This document shows, piece after piece, positions 44,657 to 53,391 of a stretch of DNA of 64,000 nucleotides; the first letter of the stretch is position 1; each line of letters starts with the position of its first letter. Both the position numbers and the translations under genes were made by a program. The DNA comes from Mesonia ostreae (GTDB lineage Bacteria; Bacteroidota; Bacteroidia; Flavobacteriales; Flavobacteriaceae). A model generated the notes under the pieces. That model was given only the letters and a program-made list of their open reading frames with translations. It ran no database searches and was not told where the DNA came from. Location: NCBI RefSeq assembly GCF_031845265.1, contig NZ_JAVRBG010000010.1:1-64000 (forward strand). The letters run 5' to 3'.

Positions 44657-44682
44657 TAGGAAATTTCTTATTAAAAAATAAC

Positions 44683-44740
44683 GATCGTCTTAAAACTTCA
44701 GTTTAGATTATAAAAATTGGAGTTTGGAGACGATTTTTTT
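44683..44740 (+). terminator. long-stem terminator after DUF2853 gene
   Basis: ATCGTCT pairs with AGACGAT, with an inner AACTTCA / TGGAGTT pairing, followed by T7. Confidence 0.65.
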
Positions 44741-44861
44741 ATGTTTAAATTTATATCTCCTCTTATTTCATTTTCAGATATAACGGGATATCTAACTAGA
44801 TTTAAACACTTGATTTAACATGAAAAAGCTATTTAGTCGAACTTCTAAAATCTAGTAGCGT

Positions 44862-44887
44862 CCGCCCGAAAGAATTCTTTCGGGCGG
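44862..44887. repeat. 26-bp perfect palindrome
   Basis: CCGCCCGAAAGAA followed exactly by its reverse complement; GC-rich outer arms in an AT-rich spacer. It lacks a T-run, so it does not look like a simple terminator. Similar in style to the element at 46-68. Confidence 0.7.
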
Positions 44888-44930
44888 GCAGGTCTAGCTT
44901 CTTATTTACTCACAACAAATTATAAAGTAT

Positions 44931-44938
44931 TACCTTTG
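44931..44938 (+). promoter_or_regulatory. -7 box (TACCTTTG) of the CvfB-like gene
   Basis: Perfect TAnnTTTG, 19 nt before the ATG. Confidence 0.55.
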
Positions 44939-44957
44939 CAAAAAAATATACGCGCTT

Positions 44958-45803
44958 ATGTTAGCTTTAGGACAAATGCACACCTTAACGATAGATAGAG
45001 ATACACCTCCTGGTTTATTTCTTAAAGATGATAGTGGAAAGAAAGAGAATGAGGTTTTATTACCTAATAAATATAAACCAGAGCATTTTGAGCTAGAAGA
45101 TGAGATAGATGTTTTTGTGTATTTAGATCACGACGAGCGACCTGTAGCAACCAATTTAAAACCTTATGTAAAATTAGATGAGTTTGCTTATTTACGCTGT
45201 GTAGAAGTGAATGCTATTGGCGCCTTTTTAGATTGGGGATTGGAGAAACACTTGTTCGTTCCTTTTAAAGAACAAGCCTACCCAATGAAAGAAGGACATT
45301 GGTACCTTATATTTTGTTATTTAGATGAAGCCACAGAACGTTTGGTAGCTTCTAGTAAAGTGAACCACTTTTTAGATAACGAAGAATTAACTATAGAGCC
45401 TTTTGAAGAAGTACGTCTCATTGTGACCAATAAAACAGAATTGGGTTTTAATGTAATCGTAAATGAATTGCACCAAGGTTTAATTTATCACGATGAGATT
45501 TTTCAAGAGTTAAAAACCGGTGATCAATTAAAAGGTTGGGTAAAGAAAACTAGAAAAGATAATAAGATTGATATCGGTCTTCAGCGTCCAGGATACAGAA
45601 GTATTGAGCCTAATGCACAAGCTATTTTAAATGAGTTAGAATTGCAAAATGGGTTTTTACCTTTGCATGATAAATCTTCTCCTCAAGAAATTCAGTCTCA
45701 TTTAGAGATGAGTAAAAAGAGTTTTAAGCGTGCCATCGGGACACTTTATAAGCAGAAATTAATTAGTATAGAAGATAAAGGAATCCGCTTGACAGAATCC
45801 TAA
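44958..45803 (+). CDS. CvfB-like S1 RNA-binding protein
   Basis: A 281-residue protein with the layout of CvfB: tandem S1-like OB folds (about residues 5-60, 72-125, 150-210) and a C-terminal winged helix (about 220-281, SPQEIQSHLEMSKKSFKRAIGTLYKQKLI). CvfB in Firmicutes binds RNA and affects virulence-gene expression; in Bacteroidota the role is not known. Complete and typical. Confidence 0.9.
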   Translation: MLALGQMHTLTIDRDTPPGLFLKDDSGKKENEVLLPNKYKPEHFELEDEIDVFVYLDHDERPVATNLKPYVKLDEFAYLRCVEVNAIGAFLDWGLEKHLFVPFKEQAYPMKEGHWYLIFCYLDEATERLVASSKVNHFLDNEELTIEPFEEVRLIVTNKTELGFNVIVNELHQGLIYHDEIFQELKTGDQLKGWVKKTRKDNKIDIGLQRPGYRSIEPNAQAILNELELQNGFLPLHDKSSPQEIQSHLEMSKKSFKRAIGTLYKQKLISIEDKGIRLTES

Positions 45804-45935
45804 TTCGAACGAAGATGTCGCTTAGTTTTAGATAAGTGGCATCTTTTGCATTGTCCTAAAAAAAAACTTCTACTTTGTAGTTTAAACCTGACAAATATCA
45901 GTTTTTACAATGAGTATAGGTGCTATCTTTACCTT

Positions 45936-46313
45936 GTGAAAAGTGTACTCCTCCTCATAACCGCCTCGATAATGTTGATAAAGCCTTTATGGCCTATCGT
46001 AGATTACGTGATCAATTATGATCATATCGTAAGCACTCTTTGTGAGAATAAGGATAAGCCCAAAATGGAATGTAATGGAAAATGTTACCTCAGTAAAATG
46101 CTAGCAAAAGAAGCTTCAGAAGAAACGGAGAATCCTTTTAGCCATGAGACTTCAAAAACCGAAATTCCGCATGTAATTATTTCAGAATGTATTGCAGCAT
46201 ATATTTTTACTCCGGAAGTCATTCTGGATGCTAAAGAAAATATAGCTTACCATTCCACTTTGAATTCTTTTCAATTCATTTCAAAACTTTACCATCCGCC
46301 AGAGTTAGGATAA
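45936..46313 (+). CDS. small membrane protein of the copper-receptor operon
   Basis: A 125-residue protein. A GTG start at 45936 gives a single hydrophobic N-terminal helix (VKSVLLLITASIMLIKPLWPIVDYV). The exported part has CENKDKPKMECNGKCYLSKML: three Cys in C-x9-C-x3-C, with Met and Lys. A longer frame from 45846 exists but lacks an export signal at its start. It is followed 77 nt later by the TonB receptor. Similar Cys-containing small proteins occur upstream of metal receptors in Flavobacteria. A copper-binding role is inference. Confidence 0.65.
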   Translation: MKSVLLLITASIMLIKPLWPIVDYVINYDHIVSTLCENKDKPKMECNGKCYLSKMLAKEASEETENPFSHETSKTEIPHVIISECIAAYIFTPEVILDAKENIAYHSTLNSFQFISKLYHPPELG

Positions 46314-46390
46314 TTAGCTATAAGTTTTTCTAAACCTTCATAGAATCAATTTAGGGAAATATTCTTTTTAATTATCAAAACTAGTACATC

Positions 46391-48430
46391 ATGAAACTAT
46401 CTATAACGGTATCTCCCTTTTGGGAGATGCGTATGGGTTGTCTAATGGGGCTTTTATTTGCGGGTGTTTTTACGTCAACACTTTTCGCACAAGAGAAGCC
46501 TATAGACAGCTTGAAGCTAACAGAGTTAGGAGAAGTGATTCTCATTTCTACTAAGCAAAATTTAAACCATCAACAACAATACAAACCATTAGCTACTTTA
46601 GATGAATTTTTAGAATCTTCCCGTAGCATTCAAATGGTAAAGCGTGGAGCTTATGCTTGGGAGCCTTCTATGAACGATATGGCTTCAGAGCGCTTGGCGA
46701 TTAGCATTGATGGCATGCAAATTTTTGGCGCTTGTACAGATAAAATGGATCCGATTACCTCTTATGTAGACGTGTCGAACCTAGCAGAAGCGCAAATTGA
46801 ATCTGGTCAACAAGGAGCCGTATTTGGAAATACCATTGGCGGCGGGATTAACTTAAAATTAGATAAAAGCAATTTTAAGTCTACGGGTTGGAATGCTTCC
46901 GTAGAAAGTGCTTTGGAAAGCAACAACCTTGCGCGAGTATTGGGAGGGGAGTTAAATTATTCTGATGAAAAATTTTATATCAATACCGATGCAATTTATC
47001 GCAAAGCCGACAATTATAAAGCCGGTGGTGGTAGGGAAGTGGAGTTCTCCCAGTTTGAAAAATACAACTTCTCTGTAAATTCAGGATATGCTTTAGATAA
47101 AGATAGATCCATTTCGGCTACGTTAATTTTCGACGAAGCGAGAGATGTTGGCTATCCCGCATTGACGATGGATGTTTCACTCGCAAGAGCGATTATTGGT
47201 TCGTTTAGTTTTCATCAGGATAGTCTATTTGGGAGTTTTAAGGACTGGGAAACCAAAATATACTACAATCACATTAAGCATGTGATGGACGATACCAAAC
47301 GTCCAAATGTTCCAATTCATATGGATATGCCGGGATGGAGTGAGACCACAGGGTTTTACACGCAAGCAAAACTTGATAAAGAGAAGCATAATTTATTTTT
47401 TAAGCTGGATGGATTTTACAATAAGTCTTATGCAGAAATGACGATGTATCCCAACAACAGTAATGAGTCTCTCATGTTTATGCTTACTTGGCCAGATGTA
47501 CGCACCAAAAATTTAGGTTTTTATGCGGAAGACTTAGTCGCATTAAATAAAGCTTCCCTAAAACTTTCAACGCGCCTGGCGTATCATTCCAATACGGTAG
47601 CCGATGAGTTTGGACTGAATAGTTTAAGGATCTTTTATCCAGAAATGCATAAAACTAATACGCGCTTTTTAAAAAGTTTTTCTGCTCAATATCACAAAGG
47701 ATGGAAGGATTTTCATTTGAATACAGGTATTTCTTATGGAGAACGCGCAGCTTCAGTATCAGAAGGCTATGGTTTTTATCTGTTTAATAGTTTTGATAAC
47801 CATGATTATATTGGAGATCCAAATTTAGATACAGAAAGTTCTACGGAAGCAAATATCTCTCTCAGTTATAAAAAGACAGCTTTTGAGATTACTGCAGAAG
47901 CTAATTATTTTCACGTATTTAATTACATTATTGGCGTTGTAGATTCTTCGCTAAGTACCATGAGCATTGGGGCCGAAGGTGTTAAAATCTATACCAATTT
48001 AGATTATGCACAGCTTTTTAATGCTTCGGTTTCTGGAAAATATCGTATTTCTCCGGCATTCAAATTATCAGGAAGTCTTTCCTATCACCGAGGAGTGGAT
48101 AACGAGAAAGAGAATTTACCGTTAATAAGTCCGTTTTCTTATCGAAGTACACTAAATTTCTATAAAAATCAATATTCCGCATCCCTTTTCGTAAAGGGAG
48201 CAGGAGAGCAAACCGACTATAATCCTACGTATGGAGAAACAAAAACCGCAGCATACGCCACCCTTTCGGCAAGTTTTGGAAAGCGTTTCTTTATCCAAGA
48301 AAATGACTTGTTTTTAAAAGCAGGCATAGAGAACATTTTCGACACCTATTATTCAACCTATACCGATTGGAGCAATATTCCAAGGATGGGGAGAAACATC
48401 TACATCAACCTTTCTTACACGTTTAATTAA
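46391..48430 (+). CDS. TonB-dependent receptor, OprC/NosA-like (copper)
   Basis: A 679-residue outer-membrane receptor with a signal peptide ending near LFAQ and a plug domain at about 45-165. The plug has C115-x3-M119 in FGACTDKMDP, and the barrel has H297-x-M299 in KHVMDD and another HMDM at 310-313. CxxxM...HxM is the copper-ligand signature of Pseudomonas OprC/NosA. It is flanked by a Cys-rich small membrane protein and a Met/His-rich lipoprotein, which strengthens a copper role. No CarboxypepD extension. Confidence 0.85.
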   Translation: MKLSITVSPFWEMRMGCLMGLLFAGVFTSTLFAQEKPIDSLKLTELGEVILISTKQNLNHQQQYKPLATLDEFLESSRSIQMVKRGAYAWEPSMNDMASERLAISIDGMQIFGACTDKMDPITSYVDVSNLAEAQIESGQQGAVFGNTIGGGINLKLDKSNFKSTGWNASVESALESNNLARVLGGELNYSDEKFYINTDAIYRKADNYKAGGGREVEFSQFEKYNFSVNSGYALDKDRSISATLIFDEARDVGYPALTMDVSLARAIIGSFSFHQDSLFGSFKDWETKIYYNHIKHVMDDTKRPNVPIHMDMPGWSETTGFYTQAKLDKEKHNLFFKLDGFYNKSYAEMTMYPNNSNESLMFMLTWPDVRTKNLGFYAEDLVALNKASLKLSTRLAYHSNTVADEFGLNSLRIFYPEMHKTNTRFLKSFSAQYHKGWKDFHLNTGISYGERAASVSEGYGFYLFNSFDNHDYIGDPNLDTESSTEANISLSYKKTAFEITAEANYFHVFNYIIGVVDSSLSTMSIGAEGVKIYTNLDYAQLFNASVSGKYRISPAFKLSGSLSYHRGVDNEKENLPLISPFSYRSTLNFYKNQYSASLFVKGAGEQTDYNPTYGETKTAAYATLSASFGKRFFIQENDLFLKAGIENIFDTYYSTYTDWSNIPRMGRNIYINLSYTFN

Positions 48431-48447
48431 CTTAAAAATCATATCAA

Positions 48448-49305
48448 ATGAAAAATTTAAAATATATTTTTAACATTCTTATTCTTTCTATTTTCTTCGG
48501 AAGTTGTTCTAGTGATGACGATGAAATCACAGCTGTAGAAACCAATCCTGTAGAAGATTTAAACTTGTTGTATGAAATCTCTGCGGAAGGGCATACGCTG
48601 CAGATGTATTCAGAAAAAGAACAGCTAGAAGTTGGCTACAACGAAATTTCTATCCTAATCAAAGATTTGGAAACTAATCAGTATGTTACTAATGCGTCAC
48701 CAACTTGGATGCCCATGATGAATATGGAAACTATGAGTCATTCTGCACCGCATACATTGCTGAATAATTCCGAAGAAAATTCTGTTTATAAAGCTTATAT
48801 CGTTTTTCAGATGCCCAATAATGATTCAGAGCGCTGGGAGCTAAAACTCGATTATACTTTTAAAGAGCAAGTCCTAGAAAAAATAATAGATTTGGACGTC
48901 GTATCACCCATAGACGGACTTAAGAAAACACAAGTTTTTACAGGCAGCGATGAGACCCGTTATATTATGGCTTATGTGAATCCCAAAAAATTTCAAGTAG
49001 CGCAAAACGAATTTGAAATGGTACTTTACAAAATGGAAAACATGAATACTTTTCCTGTGGTGGAAGATTACAAAATTACCTTGGATCCAAGAATGCCGAG
49101 TATGGGCAATCATAGTTCGCCAAACAATCAAGATTTAACGTATAATATTGCTACTCAAAAGTACGAAGGTGTATTATCTTTAACCATGACGGGTTATTGG
49201 AAAATCAACTTAAAACTTCTGAATGAGAATGATGAGGTTTTAAAAGGAGAAGAAGTAACAGAAACTCAATCGGAAAGTAGTTTGTATATGGAACTGGAGC
49301 TTTAG
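48448..49305 (+). CDS. Met/His-rich lipoprotein of the copper locus
   Basis: A 285-residue lipoprotein (lipobox FFGSC, then SSDDDE). Two similar Ig-like halves each contain a Met/His-rich loop: WMPMMNMETMSHSAPH (about residues 90-105) and PRMPSMGNHSSPN (about 210-222). These resemble the YtkA/FixH-like copper-binding modules. It follows the receptor by 17 nt. Probably it binds copper at the outer membrane and works with the receptor. Confidence 0.75.
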   Translation: MKNLKYIFNILILSIFFGSCSSDDDEITAVETNPVEDLNLLYEISAEGHTLQMYSEKEQLEVGYNEISILIKDLETNQYVTNASPTWMPMMNMETMSHSAPHTLLNNSEENSVYKAYIVFQMPNNDSERWELKLDYTFKEQVLEKIIDLDVVSPIDGLKKTQVFTGSDETRYIMAYVNPKKFQVAQNEFEMVLYKMENMNTFPVVEDYKITLDPRMPSMGNHSSPNNQDLTYNIATQKYEGVLSLTMTGYWKINLKLLNENDEVLKGEEVTETQSESSLYMELEL

Positions 49306-49330
49306 AAATTCCTAAGAATTAACTCCGTTT

Positions 49331-49477
49331 AAAATAAAAGAGGTTGTCTAAAAAGTCGATTCTGTCGACCTGAACTTGATTCAGGTTCTCATAAAGATTT
49401 ACGAATCAATATGATGAGATTATGAAAAAAATTCAGAATGACTGTTTCCAAAACTTTTTAGACAGCCTCTTTATTTT
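49331..49477. repeat. 147-bp inverted-repeat element
   Basis: The ends AAAATAAAAGAGGTTGTCTA... and its reverse complement ...TAGACAGCCTCTTTATTTT match over about 25 bp with one indel and one substitution. The centre has a further hairpin (ACCTGAACTTGATTCAGGT) and is not coding. It lies between the convergent lipoprotein and deoD genes and could serve as a terminator, but its length and symmetry look like a non-autonomous mobile palindrome (MITE-like). Confidence 0.7.
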
Positions 49478-49497
49478 GTAATCCTTTTGGTACTATA

Positions 49498-50199
49498 TTA
49501 CACTACCGTATTTAAGGCAATTTCTATCATTTTAGAGAAACTGCTTTCTCGATCTTCCGAGCTGGTAGATTCTCCTGTGACTAAAGAATCTGAAATGGTT
49601 AAAATCGCTAATGCTCTTACGTTAAATTTTGCTGCAATGGTATAAAGCCCTGCTGCTTCCATCTCCACGCAAAGCACGCCATAATCTGCCCATTTCTTGT
49701 AATCTTCGGGGCCATCTTCATAAAATTGATCGCTAGAAAGAATGTTTCCCGCCTTGATGGGAATATCATTTTCTTTGGCATAGCGTGCAGCTTTCAGGAA
49801 TAAATCAAAGTCGGCGGTGGGAGAATAGTCGCTATTTATAAACCGAGAATTATTAATACCCGAGGTAGAGGATGCAGCCATCGCAATCACAATATCACGC
49901 AGCTGGATGTCTTTTTGATAGCTTCCAGCCGAACCCACCCGAATCAAGTTTTTTACGCCATAATCGTTGATAAGTTCGTGGCAATAAATTAGGGCGGAAG
50001 GAATTCCCATTCCAGTTCCTTGCACTGAAATTCTTTTTCCTTGAAACGTCCCCGTATAACCTAACATTCCACGAACATTATTGTAACATTTCGCATTTTC
50101 TAAAAAGGTTTCTGCAATCCATTTGGCGCGCATTGGATCTCCAGGGAGAAGAACCGATTCGGCTATTTCGCCAGGTTTAGCTTCAATATGTGTACTCAT
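49498..50199 (-). CDS. deoD: purine nucleoside phosphorylase
   Basis: A 233-residue E. coli-type (hexameric) nucleoside phosphorylase. LPGDPMRAKWIA (phosphate site), VGSAGSYQ, GVLCVEMEAAGLY (nucleoside site) and the catalytic Asp in TISDSLVTGE are present. It splits purine (deoxy)nucleosides into base and (deoxy)ribose-1-phosphate. The start overlaps the deoC end by 17 nt; operon trxA-deoC-deoD. Confidence 0.95.
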   Translation of the reverse strand: MSTHIEAKPGEIAESVLLPGDPMRAKWIAETFLENAKCYNNVRGMLGYTGTFQGKRISVQGTGMGIPSALIYCHELINDYGVKNLIRVGSAGSYQKDIQLRDIVIAMAASSTSGINNSRFINSDYSPTADFDLFLKAARYAKENDIPIKAGNILSSDQFYEDGPEDYKKWADYGVLCVEMEAAGLYTIAAKFNVRALAILTISDSLVTGESTSSEDRESSFSKMIEIALNTVV

Positions 50200-50854
50200 A
50201 TGTATCTTTATTAGTAGAGGTTACGATCTCGATACCTGATGAGGTACCGATTCTGCTAACTCCCATGTTTATATATTTTATGGCTGTTTGGGTATCTTTG
50301 ATTCCGCCAGAGGCTTTAATTTTCATCGTATCGCCAACTTCTTCATGCATAATTCTTACATGATGCTCTGTCGCGCCGCCGGTTCCAAAACCCGTTGAGG
50401 TTTTTACAAAATCTGCGCCGGCACGTTGAGCAATCTGGCAGGCGATTCTTATTTCTTCATCGCTTAGATAACAAATTTCAAGAATGACTTTTAAAGTTTT
50501 TTCTCCAATAGCTTTTTTAATCGCTGCAATTTCTTCTTCAACAGAAGAATGCATATTTGCTTTGAGCCATCCAATATTCAACACCATATCAATTTCATGT
50601 GCACCGTTTATTATACAGTTTTCCGATTCATAAATTTTTGCTTCCGAAGAACTTGCACCCAATGGAAAACCAACCACCGCGGCAATTTTTACCTTAGAAT
50701 CTTTTAATTCTTCCGCAACTAAAGCCACGTGACAACTGTTGACGCAAACGGCAAAAAAATCATATTTTTTGGCTTCCTCACAAAGTGTTACAATATCTTT
50801 TGGAGTTGCGGTGGCTTTTAATTGGGTGTGATCTATATAGGTATTTATCTTCAT
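50183..50854 (-). CDS. deoC: deoxyribose-phosphate aldolase
   Basis: A 223-residue class I aldolase splitting 2-deoxyribose-5-phosphate. DHTQLKATAT at the N-terminus, the Schiff-base Lys in FVKTSTGFG and the second Lys in MKIKASGGI are visible. The ATG at 50854 overlaps the trxA stop by one base (TAATG), and longer starts would lie in trxA. Together with DeoD this makes a deoxynucleoside salvage route. Confidence 0.95.
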   Translation of the reverse strand: MKINTYIDHTQLKATATPKDIVTLCEEAKKYDFFAVCVNSCHVALVAEELKDSKVKIAAVVGFPLGASSSEAKIYESENCIINGAHEIDMVLNIGWLKANMHSSVEEEIAAIKKAIGEKTLKVILEICYLSDEEIRIACQIAQRAGADFVKTSTGFGTGGATEHHVRIMHEEVGDTMKIKASGGIKDTQTAIKYINMGVSRIGTSSGIEIVTSTNKDTYEYTY

Positions 50855-51156
50855 TATTTTTGATGTTGTTGAATGATAGAAACCAAATCGCTTTTTTGCA
50901 AAACTCCGCTTTCTCTCCACATTTGTTTTCCTTCTTTAAACAGAATCATTGTAGGAACACCACGTACTTGGTATTGTGTTGCCAGCGGTTGGTTTTTATC
51001 TACATCTATTTTTAAGATTTTAATCTGCTCTCCTAATTCTGTCTTTACTTCCTTCAGAATTGGAGCCAGGGATTTGCAAGGTCCGCACCATTCGGCAAAG
51101 AAGTCGACTAACACTAGAGTTTCAGAATTAATTATATCTTTAAAATTACTTTTCAT
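50854..51156 (-). CDS. trxA: thioredoxin
   Basis: A 100-residue cytoplasmic thioredoxin with active site WCGPCK and the cis-Pro loop RGVPTM. Full thioredoxin length, no signal peptide. First gene of an operon with deoC and deoD; the thioredoxin link to deoxynucleotide metabolism (ribonucleotide reductase) may explain the grouping. Confidence 0.95.
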   Translation of the reverse strand: MKSNFKDIINSETLVLVDFFAEWCGPCKSLAPILKEVKTELGEQIKILKIDVDKNQPLATQYQVRGVPTMILFKEGKQMWRESGVLQKSDLVSIIQQHQK

Positions 51157-51291
51157 AGTTTACAATTTTATGTTTTATCTCCACTTATTTCTACAATTAA
51201 TGATCGTCAGCTTTTGGGTCTACCATCTAATTTCTTAACGCATAAAACTAAGGGTTTTTAGGCTAAGATTTTATGATAAAGGTCATTTTAG

Positions 51292-51333
51292 ACCAGACTA
51301 TACGACAAGAATTATTTAGTCTGGTATTTTTTT
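51292..51333. terminator. hairpin between trxA and the DUF4421 gene
   Basis: ACCAGACTA (51292-51300) pairs with TAGTCTGGT (51317-51325), followed on the plus strand by T7. Transcription of the neighbouring gene runs on the minus strand, where no T-run follows, so its use as a terminator is uncertain. Confidence 0.4.
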
Positions 51334-51388
51334 CAAGGTAAGACTTAGCGCTTGTTTAATCATCAGGTTTAAGAAAAAAGAGGTAAAA

Positions 51389-52345
51389 TTAGTCGAACTT
51401 AAAAAATTCATTCAGTTTATGATTTGCATCTTTTACTATTTGTGGCGCATTAAAGCGATAACCCACCAAGAAAGAAATAGATCTTATGGTATCGTCACCC
51501 ACTACATTGGCATCGTTATTTTGTTTTTGTAATGTTCCTTTCGTAATTACTCCTGCATAGAAATTCTTGGTATTATAACCCACCGATACATCTACAGAGC
51601 TCGTTGTAAGCAAGGAGGTAACGCTGCGATCGCTATCTATGGTTTGGGTCATTCCCAGTCCTAAAGAAATTCCTCCCGATACCAAAAAATGCTCATCAAT
51701 TACCCAATTGTAGTGATAAGCGGGGGCAAAGGCTATGTTCACAAACCTTGCTTTGGTATTGTAATCTGCTTCTTTGGTTTGTTGCAAAGAACTGTAGTAA
51801 TACAATAAAGAAGGAATAAAACTACCTGCACTTTGCAATTGCCTCTCGTTTTCAAAATTTTTGGCTTTGTAAGAGAAGTTAGGATTAAAATTAAAGGAAG
51901 TACTTCCGCCAATTTTAAAGGTTTTTAAGTTTTTTAGGTAGATGGAAGGATCATTTAATAGCTCTAAAGTCATTCCTTTTTGGTAATACATATCTAAATG
52001 CTGTATCCAGCCTCCTAGAAATAAATCGGTTGAAAAAGCGACGAGTTTAGAGGTTTTATTATCCTTATTTTCGGCTAGAAAGCCTGGTGCAAAACTCAAA
52101 CTAACTGCCAAAATATCGTAATTGGCAGAAATACCTAAAGAAGTTTTTCTATTGGGTGTTAATCTTATACGTTGATCAACATTTTCATCATACAATTCAA
52201 AATTATTGGACCTGTTGAGCGTAAACATTTTGGCAGATAATTTATCCTCAAAACGTTCGTAATGGGCTTGGTCTACAATGCTGTCTTGTTGTGCAAAACC
52301 AGAATAGGAAGCGCATAAAAATAATAATATAAAAAATTTATTCAT
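51389..52345 (-). CDS. DUF4421 family outer-membrane protein
   Basis: A 318-residue exported protein: signal peptide (MNKFFILLFLCASYSGFAQ), then LSAKMFTLNRSNNFELY and RLTPNRKTSLGISANYDILAVSLS, which fit the DUF4421 pattern. The rest is beta-barrel-like with alternating aromatic strands. Function is unknown. It is transcribed in the same direction as three small secreted-protein genes upstream. Confidence 0.75.
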   Translation of the reverse strand: MNKFFILLFLCASYSGFAQQDSIVDQAHYERFEDKLSAKMFTLNRSNNFELYDENVDQRIRLTPNRKTSLGISANYDILAVSLSFAPGFLAENKDNKTSKLVAFSTDLFLGGWIQHLDMYYQKGMTLELLNDPSIYLKNLKTFKIGGSTSFNFNPNFSYKAKNFENERQLQSAGSFIPSLLYYYSSLQQTKEADYNTKARFVNIAFAPAYHYNWVIDEHFLVSGGISLGLGMTQTIDSDRSVTSLLTTSSVDVSVGYNTKNFYAGVITKGTLQKQNNDANVVGDDTIRSISFLVGYRFNAPQIVKDANHKLNEFFKFD

Positions 52346-52374
52346 AAGAAAGGAAGAGAAATTTTGTAGTAATT

Positions 52375-52899
52375 TTAGTAGCGAGTAATATGAAAAGTAG
52401 GGCGGTTAGATCTTCTGTGATAAGAATTACTTCTGTAATACGGAGTAAAATAAAACGGACGCTCTTGACTTTCGTAGACCTCATTTCTTATGCCGCCGTC
52501 TGGCGTAGTACCGTTATAATTAAAATCGGAATTGGTTCGTCGGTCAAAATTAAACTGATTCACGAAAATTTTAACGTTAGAATTCATCTGAGATATTTGA
52601 TTCTCTGGGAACTCATATCTATCTGCTGCCAACTGTTTTTGACGTTCTTTTGCCCACGCCATTCCTTGCATATCGATAGTCTTTTTTACATCTTCCCCAT
52701 ATACACTTCCTTGCGGAATGCTAAATTCTCTTTTTTTAATCTGTAATCCATAGAAATGCGTCAAAGAAGTGGCATTTCGCAGGGAGATAAAATTATCGAA
52801 TCCATTGTTAGGAAAGGAGAAGCTATTAGAACCAGAAAATTCTTGCGCTTTCGCGGAAGAAAATATAATGACTAAAAAAATGAATAATGCCTTTTTCAT
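52375..52899 (-). CDS. secreted protein of unknown function
   Basis: A 174-residue exported protein. The ATG at 52899 (MKKALFIFLVIIFSSAKAQ) is preferred over a start three codons earlier. The mature part is polar, rich in Asn, Phe, Tyr and Arg, with a C-terminal region PFYFTPYYRSNSYHRRSNRPTF that looks disordered. No family known. Its neighbours are of similar type. Confidence 0.65.
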   Translation of the reverse strand: MKKALFIFLVIIFSSAKAQEFSGSNSFSFPNNGFDNFISLRNATSLTHFYGLQIKKREFSIPQGSVYGEDVKKTIDMQGMAWAKERQKQLAADRYEFPENQISQMNSNVKIFVNQFNFDRRTNSDFNYNGTTPDGGIRNEVYESQERPFYFTPYYRSNSYHRRSNRPTFHITRY

Positions 52900-52982
52900 A
52901 CCAAACAATATAAGCTATAAACAGCAAAGATGGTGCTAAAGTATAAGAAACTAAAAAAGTTTTTTAGAATTTAGACTTTAGT

Positions 52983-53351
52983 CTATGGGTCTACTTCGGG
53001 AAAGGATTTTATGGTAAGGCGGTTACTTCCTTCCATTAAAATTCCGCTAGGATACTTACTATTGGGATACAGTGTCTCCATATATTTAATATCTTTTGAA
53101 TATTGCATCGTGGTAAAAGATGAACTACGAAAGAATTTTCTAAAGCTAATTCCTTTCGGATTTAAAAAATTTCTGTCGAAATTAAAATCGTAGTCTTTTT
53201 CGAGTTCTATATTTTGAAGAAACCGAGAAAGCTTTGGAGTAGCATCTTCTTTTACCGTCTTTTGAGAATCCAATAACACATTTTTTTCTTGCCCCCAACT
53301 GTGGAAGACAAAAAAGCACATAAATACGATATAGAGGAGTGATTTTTTCAT
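52983..53351 (-). CDS. small secreted protein, tandem family member
   Basis: A 122-residue exported protein with a signal peptide ending at SWGQ. Its C-terminal half (KDIKYMETLYPNSKYPSGILMEGSNRL) resembles the same part of the protein at 53392-53811 (REIKLLKRLDPNCNYPNHGIYRSNLNC), suggesting a duplicated pair. Function unknown. Confidence 0.62.
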   Translation of the reverse strand: MKKSLLYIVFMCFFVFHSWGQEKNVLLDSQKTVKEDATPKLSRFLQNIELEKDYDFNFDRNFLNPKGISFRKFFRSSSFTTMQYSKDIKYMETLYPNSKYPSGILMEGSNRLTIKSFPEVDP

Positions 53352-53391
53352 TTTTAAAGATACTTCTTTTTTGCTTAGTAAATAAAGATAA

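Larger units (their letters stand above)
44657..44957. other. 301-nt intergenic region
   Basis: Contains in order the DUF2853 terminator (44683-44740), a GC-rich perfect palindrome (44862-44887) and the next gene's -7 box (44931-44938). No ORF. Confidence 0.6.

Noticed and set aside
44862..44887. palindrome as terminator of the DUF2853 gene
   Set aside because: No T-run, and a proper terminator already lies at 44683-44740.
45846..45935. N-terminal extension of the small copper-locus membrane protein
   Set aside because: The extension would place 30 polar and Cys-containing residues before the export helix; the GTG at 45936 gives a normal signal anchor.
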